Program-made: the position numbers and the translations under genes
Assembly: GCF_019578655.1 (NCBI RefSeq)
Contig: NC_063265.1
Span: forward strand, 12,186,501 to 12,250,500
DNA: 64,000 nucleotides
Direction of reading: 5' to 3'
Origin: Ricinus communis
Lineage: Eukaryota; Streptophyta; Magnoliopsida; Malpighiales; Euphorbiaceae
The notes under the pieces: model-generated
The model's input: the letters and a program-made list of their open reading frames with translations, nothing else
Database searches by the model: none
Told to the model about the DNA's origin: nothing
Shown: positions 1 through 11,258 of the stretch, in pieces
Layout: each line of letters opens with the position of its first letter
How positions within the stretch are numbered: position 1 is the first letter of the stretch

Positions 1-3000
1 CGTAAAGGAGAACTGATTGGTTGTGGCGCATTCGGCCATGTTTATATGGGCATGAATCTTGATTCTGGTGAACTCTTGGCTGTGAAACAGGTTTCCTCAT
101 TTCCTTTTTACTGTTTGCTTTATGATTCTATCTGGGTTTTCTTTAGTTTTAGGTTTCTACTTTGATTTTCTTTTTCTTTTTTTTTTCCTTAAAAGAATGG
201 GTTTTGGTTTATTTGATTTAGGTAATTCTGGGTTTTGGTTTCTGGTTTTTTTCTTCTTTTTTGAGTTTTCAACATTGTGCTTTTGGGGTTTAGTTTCAAT
301 TTGAGTTTGTATAAATTTCGGGAATTTGATTTTTGTATTTTGGATTATTATTATTAATATTATTTTTTTTGTTGTTGTTGTTGTTATTTTACCTATGGTT
401 TTCGGGTTCTGTTATATTTCACTTCTGGAATTTTTTTTGACTTACTTTGGTTTGGCTTTGATTTTAACATTGCATTTGTATCTTTGTTTCCTTCTAGGTG
501 TTGATTGCAGCTAATGGTGCTACAAGGGAGAGAGCTCAGGTAGGAATGGATCACAATGAATTGTATCAGAATTCCTCACTTGAATGATTAGTGCAATTGT
601 GTAAACCTCTTTCCTCCAGAGAAGGAGACTTTTATCTAAATATAGGTGCATTTTTTCATTCAAGTATATAGAATGCATTCGGGTGGCCCTGTCAATTTCA
701 TTACTTCAGTAACCTGGGAGACAATTGATTTCTTCTTTCTTATATGCTGAATTTCTGTGACTTACTGTATGGTTGCCAAGAGAAGTTTAAAGTTAGGATT
801 ACTAATCTTTAACCAATTCAAATTGTTCTCTTCTGCCTGATTATGTGAGACTGAGAGACCTTCAATTTTCTCATTTCTCATACATTTGGATATCTCAGGA
901 TTCTGATGTTTAATTTCACTTCTGCATGTTATGTCATTATTCAAACAGAATGCACCAGAACCTTTTTGCACTCCTGAAGTTTATGGTCCTAGAACCTTGC
1001 CTGATTTTTTTGGATTTGTGATAATTGCTATAATCATTGTGCTCTTTGATGTGGATTTGGAGTGAATTGATTATGGTTGAGGTCATTTAATTTCTTATTG
1101 ATGCAAGTAGGCCCATATCAGAGAGCTTGAAGAAGAAGTGAAGCTTTTGAAGAATCTCTCCCATCCCAATATAGTTGTGAGTAATAATGATTGTTTTCTT
1201 CTGTTTATTCAGTGAACCAGAAGTGCATCACTGCTCTGACTGTGTTGTGTTTGCCATGTATGATCTTTAGAGATATTTGGGTACAGTAACTGAGGAGGAA
1301 ACCTTAAACATTCTGCTTGAGTTTGTTCCCGGGGGATCAATTTCATCACTTTTGGGGAAATTTGGATCCTTCCCTGAGGCAGTAAGTCTCACCAACTTTA
1401 CTTATGTATTTTAGGTTACTTGGTGCTAATCTTGTGTGCTAATTTCTTAAGTAGGTTATAAGAACATATACACAACAATTGCTTCTGGGATTGGAGTATT
1501 TACACAATAATGGAATTATGCACAGGGATATCAAGGTGCCTTTAAATCCCCATCCCGTGAAATTGCATCTGAGAAAAGTTCTTTATCCTTTTCCTCATCT
1601 TCTCAGTATTAATAGTGATATGTATTCCAGGGTGCCAACATCCTTGTCGATAATAAAGGATGCATTAAACTTGCTGATTTTGGTGCATCAAAACAAGTAG
1701 TTGAGCTGGTTTGCACCTGTCCCTTAAGTTTCTTGTTGTTGATATTTTTAGCATTCAATAGAAATAGTATCTATATAATTACTTCTAGTTGCTTTTCTTT
1801 GATTTAATGAGATGCCTGTTGTATAGGCCACCGTTTCAGGGGCCAAATCAATGAAGGGAACTCCATACTGGATGGCTCCAGAAGTCATTCTGCAGACTGG
1901 GCATAGCTTGTAAGGAGAATTAAATTCCTCTAAGCATATGTGTGTTACATGCTTGTGCTACTTATTCTCTGATTTTCACATCATGGTGCTTTTGACTTTA
2001 GATTCTGCAAGATCTTGTATTACACTCTTTTGTTGCTTAAATTTCTATAACATATTGTTGATAGTAAGGTATGCACCTTGAAGTTAAGACAGGGATATTC
2101 TTCCCAAAATAGGAGAAAGGGAATTTGAGAAATAAGGGTCAGTGCTTATTCAGTTCACAGTCATTCAAGATGCGATTAATTCCATCTCAATAGTTCTGAA
2201 ATCTAAGAGGCATGTATGTATATATTGATTTGGGGTTACAGCCTTATGAAACCTAAAGTGTTTGCATTTGATCTTAAGAATATTTCTCATATTAACTATC
2301 CATTCTAGTTAAAGCGACAATTTCATTTCCTTTCATCCTTCTTGGCTTAGTAGAAAATGAGTTGCCTGAGTTGAAATTGAATTGATAAAACTAACAAAAC
2401 AGAATTAGTTACGAAATGGGAGATAGCAATGGAAGAAAGTAGCATTCATTTTATTCCTTTATAAGAAGCCAGAAATTTGTAATGGTTAAATTTAATGTCC
2501 TTTCTCTCAAGTTTGCATTGCATAATTCAAATGTTGGTTCATGAAATCTGAGGGGTTAGGGAATTTTGTTGATGCATGCCTGTAAATTTGCTCTAGATTT
2601 GGTGGCTAAAGTTAGAATCCAATAATTAATATCTTCTTGTAGTTGTGAACTTAAGAAGACCTTTTCTCTATGATTAATGGATCAAAATGTTATTCATCAT
2701 GGTTTATATTGATGAATTGAACCTCACTGTTATATTGTATAATAATTCCTCAGCTCTGCTGATATATGGAGCGTCGGATGTACAGTAATTGAGATGGCCA
2801 CAGGAAAGCCTCCTTGGAGCCAACAATACCAAGAGGTACCTGATCTGCTGCTAGCTATTAAGAGTTTTGGGTTTATGTAATATAATTTGCATCTGAGACA
2901 TTATTTTAACAATGGTTTTCATCAGGTTGCCGCCCTCTTCTATATAGGGTCGACCAAGTCACATCCAGAAATCCCAGAACATCTCTCTGCTGAAGCAAAA

Positions 3001-5139
3001 GATTTTCTCCTTCAGTGCTTGCAAAAGTAGGGGTTTTGTGCCTTTTTCTTCTCTTCTGTTTTTTGGTATCAAAGTCAAATTTCCATTGTCCTGATAATGC
3101 TTCTTGTAGTGAAACAGAAAGTTGGAATTGGGGAATTCAAAGTTACTAAAATTTTATAAGATATTGGTTGCACCATTATACTATGTTCACTTTCAGCTTT
3201 GAGAACAAGTAGTAACCCCAAAACTGTAGTTTTACTCTCATCTTTGGACTTATGATATATGTAATTTCCATTGACAGGGAGCCAAATATGAGGCCAGATG
3301 CATCTAAATTGCTGCAGGTGATTCTAATTTGATTTCCATCTCGAATTATTGGTCTTATTGTTGACGTGGCTTTTAACTTTTTGAAATAATGTTGATGAAC
3401 ATAGAGGTTAGACGTGACTTTCCAGATTATGCTTAGTGATTTAAGATAATTGTAAATGTTCATTCAAATGCAGCATCCCTTCGTTACTGGCCAGCAATTA
3501 GTATCTGATCCTGTTGGCACTTCCAACATGGTTAGTATACTTGGACTGGATTCTGGGTTTGTTGGTTTTACTTTCTTGTAGATCATTTTTTGATAGAAGG
3601 AATTTCTATTTACCATCAGGAAACTTCTCCAGTTCCTCTGCAGTCACCTACTGAGGAGCTTCAAACCTTGTAAGTTTCAATTTGGTTTTATTTGAACTAC
3701 TGAAGCAGTATGTTATTATTGCCTTCATGATGCTTTGAGTGATAATAGTGTCAACTATTTGCCAGCCAGATGCCATCTGTCTCTGGCTCAATGGATATTT
3801 GTAACTTGGGCAGTTTGAGCTGTTCAGTTGATCCTAAGAAACTGTTGGAAAGCAAGGATTTATGGAGAACAAATAATAGTGATGATGATATGTGTCAAAT
3901 GGATGGAGATGATTTTTCTCCATCGACAAGTAAAGTAAAGCTCAATTCTGTGTTGATTGCTGATGACTTTTACAAGGTGAGCACCTGCTTTCATGTCTTT
4001 CTGATATTTTGTCTATATTTGTTAGCAATTAACAGTTTGCTACTGTGAATCACTAACTGTGCTTGTTAGAGTTGTTACTCCAAACATGAGCTCTCTGGAG
4101 ATTGGAAATGCAAATTTGATGAAAGTCCAGAACCAGAACAAGCAGGAATAAAGTTGGACATTGATCAATCACAAAGGGACAATAATTTTTCATTTCCTTG
4201 TGGAGCGTCATTTTCAGAGGATGATGATGAGCTTACTGAGTCCAAGATTAGAGCCTTTTTGGATGAGAAGGTAGTTGTGCTTTTAGTTAACAATGAATTA
4301 GGCATTTGCAGTGACATTGCAGATATGATTTAAGTAGACTGTTATGATGTTGAACTGGAAGTTGATGTGATGTGTCAGGCTTTAGAACTGAAGAAGCTGC
4401 AAACACCTCTATATGAAGAGTTCTACAACAGTTTGAATTCAACACGTTCTCCAAGCTTTGCAGAAAGTTCAAAAGAGGAAACTCCCCCAAATTACTTAAA
4501 ATTACCTCCAAAAAGTAGGTCGCCCAGTCGGGTCCCTGTTGGAACCTCATCGGCAGCAATTGATGCTGTTAGTTCTGGAAGTCCTGGAAGCAATAACAGG
4601 CGTGTATCAAATGTTGGCAATGCAAGTGATCAATCTTTAGAGGAAAATTCATCACCTCAATGTAATGATCAGAAAGGATTTCTAGTTGATGATCCGCCAG
4701 AATCAAGTAGCCCAAGGTTAGTCCATAAGTTGGTTGCATCTTTTTGCTTGACTCAATGTAATCCATTATTAGTTGGGAAATAATCTGAATTGGGACGTTT
4801 GCTACACAGTGTAAACTTTTCTGAGATCCAGAGGAAGTGGAAAGAAGAGCTTGACCAAGAGCTTGAGAGAAAGAGAGGTTTGGATATCTTGTTTGTCTAA
4901 GTATTAATTACTTAGTACTTCTGTGACATTCTTTGGTTTGTCGCATCTATATTTATCTGAAGAAATTGTCAGAGGAAACCAGTTTTTGGTGCATCCTCTG
5001 TGACGAATGTATGATTCTGAAAATTGTGTTGGCAGAGATGATGCGGCAAGCAGGCACGGGAGGTAAAACATCATCCCCGAAAGATCGAGCTTTGAGCCGG
5101 CAGAGAGAGAAGACAAGATTTGCATCTCCAAGCAAATGA
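1..5139 (+). CDS. ANP1: ANP/NPK1-type MAP kinase kinase kinase (5'-truncated by window edge)
   Basis: Serine/threonine MAPKKK of the NPK1/ANP family, which acts upstream of MAPKKs in cytokinesis (phragmoplast expansion) and stress signalling. Seventeen exons are visible: 1-90, 498-539, 1111-1176, 1271-1381, 1455-1535, 1631-1708, 1827-1909, 2754-2835, 2926-3026, 3278-3317, 3474-3530, 3620-3669, 3766-3976, 4070-4270, 4379-4716, 4810-4877, 5036-5139. They join in frame to 600 residues. The glycine loop GCGAFG, lysine in AVKQ, HRDIKGANI catalytic loop, DFGASK and TPYWMAPEV activation segment are all present. A Ser-rich C-terminal half follows, with a basic/acidic helix ([16 protein letters not shown]) and a basic tail ending in ASPSK. 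The first roughly 65 residues lie left of the window. The gene converges on TANGLED. ANP1, ANP2 and ANP3 cannot be told apart from this alone, so the symbol stands for the family. Confidence 0.93.
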
Positions 5140-5593
5140 GTGGTCATTCTAAGAGTGAGGAGTTCAAGCATTAGATTTAAAAGTTTTGTTCAGTGTGCAT
5201 AGTGTGGTCAGTTTGCTAGCTCTTGTGAATGCTGGGGCTTTATTCAGCCAAAATGGTGCCTGTTGTTGTTGCTGCACTATATATAGGGCTTTAAGAGAAG
5301 GGTAAAACTCCTGGAGATAAAAGTTTATTGTTCCCTTTACATTTGAGGGTTGGGCACATGTTTCTTAAGTTTGTAACCAGTGGCATCAATGTACAATAAT
5401 CATGATAAGCTTCTGAAATTTTGTCTCATTCTTCCAGCTTATTGTTGTGCCTTCTTTTTTCATTGGGCCAACTTTTATAAGAAAATACTAGTGCTACAAT
5501 GGGATTCAAGAACAATTTAGAAGCATTATTCATCCATTACTGTTTCGAAGTGGCTCACGGTGACCATTTTCGCAAGTCTTAAAAGAAAAAAAC

Positions 5594-5874
5594 TTGAAAC
5601 TTCGCTCAGACAATGAGAATCCAATATATGTACTATGTAGGCGTTCTTGATGAAGCAAACATACAAGTAAAAAGAAACAAACATACAAGTATAGAATAAA
5701 AGATTCGTAAAAGACACGGAATCAAAAAAAATTTGAAACTTCGCTCAGACAATGAGAATCCAATACATGTACGTGTCATACTATGCAGGCGTTCTTGATG
5801 AAGCAAACATACAAGTAAAAAAGAAGCAAACATACAAGTATAGAATAAAAGATTCGTAAAAGACACAAAGAATC
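5594..5874. repeat. Tandem direct duplication, two copies of about 131-143 bp
   Basis: Copy 1 (about 5594-5724) and copy 2 (about 5732-5874) both run from ttgaaacttcgctcagacaa through aaaagacac. They differ by a short extra stretch in copy 2 (about 5775-5782) and a few substitutions. Each copy holds an internal doublet of acaaacatacaagta. The repeat lies between the convergent 3' ends of the MAPKKK and TANGLED genes, just past the TANGLED stop. Confidence 0.9.
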
Positions 5875-5946
5875 AACTATGGACATTGATTAAGAAAGTT
5901 TCCAACTTTCAAACAAATCTGATGAACTAAAACCAAAAAGCAGAAG

Positions 5947-7405
5947 TCAAAATCTTCCCAATGAAAACCTTCTTGGCATTGAAGCTGGACGCTGTTTCAA
6001 TCCACTCATTAATCCATCAGTCTTCTGTACACTACTTTTCCTGGTCTTCAATGGAGATACCAATCTGTTAGCCAATCTTGAAGGCGAAAATGACCGACGC
6101 AATTTTGAAGCAGTTGACACCTTAGGCGATAATTTCTTGCTGAAGTTTGCAGGTCTAGTAGGTGATATAGAAACCACTGGCGAGCTCTTAATCTTCACTT
6201 GAAACTTGGAAGCAGATGGTGGCGACTTTATCAAAAACTTATGTGGAGTAGTCTGTTTAGTTGTAGAAATAACAGGAGACCTTGTCCTGCAGAACTTCTG
6301 CTGCTGTGTAGAATCCGTAGAGAGGAATAAAGGGTTTGGAAACAATACTGTCTTTCTAGCCCACGGCCTATTCCTTGGAGACACTCTATTTGCCAAATAT
6401 TTCGGTGTGTTTTCTTTCTCTACAGCTCTCTTCTTTGGAGGTGAAACAACCTTGAAGTTAATGCGTGATCGAGCTCTTTGGAGAGTTGGAGAAGTGGATT
6501 CTAATCGGATAGATTGTAGTTTATTTTGCTTTTCTTTCTTTCTTTTTGACTTGAGTTCAGTGTTCTCGTTTGGTCTGTGTTTCCTCTGTTGGGTAACTGG
6601 AGTTTGAGGATCTTCTATAGTGGATTTCTTGGTTTTACAGGCAACTGCTTCAACAATTTCTTTTGCAAATTTGCTTGCTTGTAAAATTTCTCCAACTGTT
6701 TCTCCGACTAGCATTGCTGGTAATGACATTCGCTTCCACTCTCCTGCATAAAACATTTAAACTCTTAATCCAATAACTGGTCTAACTGGTTGACAAGAAA
6801 CAAATCCAAAAAACAAAAAGGATTATTAATCATCTCAAAGAAAAATACCTACAACACTTGCTGGCAACTTCCCAACTGGCGATTTCTTAGGAGTAGCATT
6901 CTTGATCCTTCAAATTGGCAAGGACAATAGTCAGAGATAAGCAAAGCTCAATTCTTTTTGATAAAACACGAGCAAAAAAAAAAAAAAAAAAAAAGAAAAA
7001 AAACCAAGTATATCTTTACCTTAAAGATTCTTGCTTGCACCTGAGACTAGTTCTTAGATAACCTCTGGTACTTCTAGGACTGAGACTAACCCCAGATATC
7101 ATCTTATTCCCACCTGCCACTGTGAATTGAAGCTCTTGCAATCTAGCCATGCATTTTTCCACCTTAAAAAATCCATGAAAGAGAAAAAGTAAATAAACCC
7201 ATTGGGTTATAAAACTGAATAATGGTAGCCTCAACTAGACCCATGTTTGAATTTTTCCTTTTCTTTAGAACCAAACAGCCAATGAAGTGTGGCAGTTTGA
7301 GCTAGAAACTGCAAGTAGATTTACCTTCTTTACGGTTTCCCTAATTAGAACAGGATTGAGTGGTGCCACCATTCTCCTCTGCTTTGGTGGGGTTCTTGCT
7401 ACCAT
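5947..7405 (-). CDS. TAN1: TANGLED, microtubule-binding division-plane protein
   Basis: A basic, Ser/Pro/Arg/Lys-rich protein of about 359 residues matching plant TANGLED. In the family it binds microtubules and marks the cortical division site left by the preprophase band, guiding the phragmoplast. Four exons on the minus strand (5' to 3'): 7405-7325, 7162-7020, 6907-6849, 6743-5947. They sum to 1080 nt in frame and end in TGA. The conserved N-terminal region reads ...[12 protein letters not shown]..., then [17 protein letters not shown] and [14 protein letters not shown]. The rest is low-complexity basic sequence with many SP/SPxR motifs, as expected for a microtubule binder. The first ATG (7405) is preferred; a second in-frame ATG lies 11 codons later. 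A family gene usually sits beside PPR and DnaJ genes in Arabidopsis; here those two are about 14 kb away. Confidence 0.9.
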
Positions 7406-8229
7406 GATTGCTAATTCAAGGGGAAAGTAAAAGAACTCCAAGTGGGTCTTGCAACGATCTCTTCTTTTGTTTTCTAAAAACCCATAAACTAGAAAGACAG
7501 AATTGAAAATGGGGTTTCAGTGAGTATATGGGTCACCCTTTAGTTCTATCATCTCTGCATCAACCTCTAAGCAAACTCTCTCTCACTTTTGTTTTGAAGT
7601 GAAATAAACTGAAAAGTCAAAAACTTTTGGAGGATTGAATTAAACTTTTTGTAACGGATCTTTTTTTGGTTCTCCAACGGTCACATCTATCTATTTCTAC
7701 GCCAATGGAAAATCGCAAACGGCTACTTTTATTTTCCATTTAAAATAATATCGTCTATTATATATACGTTCACTATAATATTATTTAGAATGAGTGAATC
7801 TGAGCCGTTGATTTCTATTTTTCTCTCTTCAATTTTCACACAGATTATAAGAAATTAAAAAAGAAAAAAGACGTTTTCCTTTTTTTATTTTGTAATTATT
7901 ATTTGGCTAAAAAAGGAAGATGAATTTATGAATTTGATAAAATTCTTGATCCATTCAAAATCTTTAGCATGTGAAATTCTTCATTTTTACGTTATTATTA
8001 GTTTCTTTTTGTTATTATGTAATCTTAATATTTACTTTTTAAAAAGTATGCAATTAAAAAAAAAATCTTTTCTATACAACGAAATCCTAATCTTTTATCA
8101 ATATTTTTAAGGGTTAAATACTATTTATCTTATGATGCTTAATCTAATATATGATTATATTTTTTTATTCTATTAATTTTTTAAAAAATTTTAATAAAAT
8201 TATTATCATTCCGTAATAGTTTAATAATT

Positions 8230-8400
8230 AAAATGATAATTTAACATTATAATTTGATCATTGAACTTATTTTCAAGTATCAAAATCGTTCAAGCTCTAT
8301 CACTATAATTTAATATTATAAATTGATCATTAAACTTATTATCAAGTATCAAAATCGTCCAAACTCTATCATCATAACTTAAGATTACAATTTAATCATT
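8230..8400. repeat. Imperfect tandem repeat, period about 75 bp
   Basis: Two clear units and a decayed third carry the same phrases: taattt(g/a)atcatt(g/a)aactta, then caagtatcaaaatcgt(t/c)caa, then ctctatca. The units begin near 8241, 8315 and 8385. AT-rich and non-coding. Confidence 0.7.
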
Positions 8401-8825
8401 TAATTAGATACTAGAATTAATTTATGTTAAAAATAAAATTAGTTTTAGACAAATTTATATTTGATAATATATTTAAAGATAAAATTATAATCATAACTTA
8501 CCTAATTTCAACCAATAGTTAGTTTTATAAAATACTAAAAGAAATTTTAATATAATAAAAAAAATTACATTAAACTACAAAGTAAATAGTATTTAACAAT
8601 GTAAGGTTTTCTTTTTTGCACAAAATACTCCCTTTATTGAACGGATTGGATTGCAAGAGTCCCCAAAATCGAAGATTTCCTTCCTTTTCTTCAGAAACAA
8701 AACAACCTATAAATCTGCTAATAGCTTTATATTATTCAGGGGAACATCACATGTAATACTACAGCTTTCTTAATTAAATGGAAACTGGTTTTGATATCTA
8801 AATTGGAACAACCAATTCATGATTG

Positions 8826-8827
<2 letters not shown>

Positions 8828-8861
<34 letters not shown>
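8828..8861. repeat. (TA)n microsatellite
   Basis: About 17 uninterrupted TA units in an AT-rich spacer. Confidence 0.95.
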
Positions 8862-8865
<4 letters not shown>

Positions 8866-9949
8866 TGCTTTTAAATATGATTTTATGTTGGAACAAAACT
8901 CTCTTTTTCTATTATTTTTCCAAACCAGAAAATGAAAATTTTAATTACTACAAACACATATAAACTGAATAATTAAAAAATATAAAATAAAGAACATATG
9001 CCAAACTGATTAGTTTTTGGCCTTCAGACTTGTATTCCCCAGCAGCTGGTTGCATTATTTTCTGAGAGTTTTGTGCTCACTTATGTTTGATGAGATTCCT
9101 GAGGGAGAAGAAGCAGAAATGTTATTTTATATTAATATCTATATAGTAATTTAATGATATTATTATCAATTTTTTATTCTCTCTTTAATTTTGCTGTCTT
9201 ATTTTTTTATTTTAAATTTACTCTTTGATATAGGGTTTTATTTTCCAGTTTGGGTATTTAGGAAAAAAAATTCCAATTTAGGGTAAAAGTGAGAGATTTT
9301 AAATTTAGGATAGTTTGAGAAGTAATTCTCAATTTACGGTAAAAATTTATATATGTGGACACTGTCTGCCAGTTGGACCGGCCGACAACATGTGTGCGTG
9401 TTGAGACCTGTCCGTCAATTGAATTGGTAGAAATATAAATTTTTGTTAATTATGGACTCTATCCGCTATTTCAATTGATAGACAGGTTCTGTCCGCAATT
9501 TGAAATGGGCTAGAGGACATGATAGGTTTTATCATTTTAGGGTAGAAATATACAAAATTCTAAATTTAGAGTTGTTTTAGAAATAAATTTTATTTTCTAT
9601 ATTTCTACTCTAAAATGATAATATTTTTTTAAATGTATTAAATTAAAAAAAAACCCCTTTGATATATTTATATATTTTAATTTTATAATATTTGTTAAAC
9701 TTATTGCAAGTAGTTATATGCTTGTCTAGAAATATTAGCGGTTAAATTTGGGAATTGATGAACTGAATTTGAATAATTGGCTTTATTATAACCTAATTAA
9801 ATTCCTAAATCAAGTAGTACCTTTGAGGTACTTATGTCCTGGGTGCTACCTTGATTCAGGTTAATAGAGGAGACGAAAGACTTGTATTTATTATTATATT
9901 CCTATTGTCACCTAACATAATCTTGTTTTCTTCATGAATACAGTGATCA

Positions 9950-10912
9950 ATGGCAAGAAGCATGGAAGTCTGTGATCAGCAAAAACTACAAGAAAGGAAT
10001 AGTCGTCTGTGTTTTCCCCCATCACCTCCTAAATCACATCCATGGCTTGTTTTCATGCACGGAAAGCGTGAACAAATATCAGACCTTTTTCTCTTTATCA
10101 GGCAACACTTACCAAACTAAAAGCATACCAGACATGCGTAAAAAATCTGTCGCAGCTTGTAACTTTGGATGGATGGTTTTACCACTGATGATTGTTTTCT
10201 GTTGAACCCAATATCCATGCAAAAGATTCAACTGCCACCTTGGGGAAGCTTAACCTATGACTACAATTGTTGTCTACTTACATCACCTCCGACTGATGCA
10301 AATTGTACCCTCCTTTTTATTACCACAACTTACAAAGGCATTACCTGAATTCAGTTCTGTAAGCCTGGAGACACTAATTGGTCTTACCAAGATTTAGTGC
10401 TCCGCGAGGAAGGTGTAATACGTGGTGCCATTTCTTGTGAAGGAAAGGCTTATGTAGTTATTTTTCCTTCAAAATTTGTTAGTCTTATTATTGGCACCAC
10501 TATCACAACTCAGGATTTGGGAATAAAGGAAGTCCCAGGCTTGGGTGCACCAGAGACTTGCTTGACACAAAAGGCATTGGTGGAATCCAATGGAGAAATC
10601 TTTTGAGTAGAATTTAGTTACTTAGGTATTGAACATACGCATCCAACAGAAATTGTTGATATAAAGTTTGTCTGCTGGATTTTTGTAAAAGAGTTTGGGT
10701 GCCCGTAAAAAGAATAGGGGGCGATCGAGTATTTTTCATGCTCAGCCAAAGATTCAAAGGTGAAAGGAAATCCTATTTACTTCACACAGCCTGAGGACAA
10801 AATTTTATATGCTTTCAATCTTGAAGAGGAAAGCATGACCACTTTTCTACCCTGCCCCACTGTTCAGAGCCATTGGTCACAACAAGAATGGATTCTACCT
10901 CAACTTAATTAG
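9950..10912 (+). pseudogene. Broken DUF295 (KIB1-4 beta-propeller type) gene
   Basis: Conceptual translation gives the DUF295 pattern typical of plant F-box/KIB-like proteins, but only by changing frame. It starts with an ATG at 9950 just after a cag acceptor-like site. The pieces include SHPWLVFMHGKREQ, then NTYQTKSIPDMR and ACNFGWMVL in another frame, then DDCFLLNPISMQKIQLPPW in a third. A long stretch follows through VIRGAISCEGKAYVVIFPSKF and GAPETCLTQKALVESNGEIF, and the end PEDKILYAFNLEEESM runs to a TAG at 10912. Breaks: at least three frameshifts, an in-frame TGA at about 10346 and another at about 10603. An F-box is not visible upstream. Family members are beta-propeller proteins, some of which regulate GSK3-like kinases. 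The strong similarity that remains suggests recent loss, or a retained fragment of a larger family. Confidence 0.8.
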
Positions 10913-11258
10913 TTTCGTGATGGTTTTAGTTACAGTTTCATTTTTGTTATCTAATAATAATATTTTATGTAATACTTTACTAGTACTTATCCATTCCTAC
11001 CTGAGCAACGAAAAGCATCAATTGCTGCAATGTATGACAAATAGAAAAGAAAAGAAAAGGAACAAAGTCTCAGATGTGAGACAGAAATGGACAACAGTTT
11101 GAATTAAAATTGACTCAATTAGTAAGTAGGCAAGAAGCATACAATTTTTGGTGTGATAGATACCCCAGGGAATGAAAATTGACTCAATTATATATACCCC
11201 AGGGAATTATAAAATCTTTTGCCAAGCAAAGGGGTAGTTGCCAACTACATACAATGTC
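10913..11258. other. Spacer between DUF295 pseudogene and kinesin 3' end
   Basis: No gene is seen. It contains a small direct duplication: attgactcaatta followed by taccccagggaat occurs twice between 11107 and 11206. The kinesin 3' UTR (minus strand) should lie in its right part. Confidence 0.6.

Larger units (their letters stand above)
7406..9949. other. AT-rich intergenic spacer with simple repeats
   Basis: I see no supported gene here. It contains the TANGLED upstream region (7406-7800), AT-rich filler, short imperfect direct repeats at about 8230-8400, a (TA)n tract at about 8828-8861, and a stretch at 9240-9600 with recurring phrases (tctgtccgcaattt-like, ttctcaattta-like) that looks like decayed repeat DNA. 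Confidence 0.6.

Noticed and set aside
6206..6607. 133-codon plus-strand open frame
   Set aside because: Antisense to the TANGLED last exon; its low-complexity coding sequence explains the open frame.
9240..9600. Recurring tctgtccgcaattt-like phrases
   Set aside because: Too decayed and irregular to define repeat units or an element; noted in the spacer description only.
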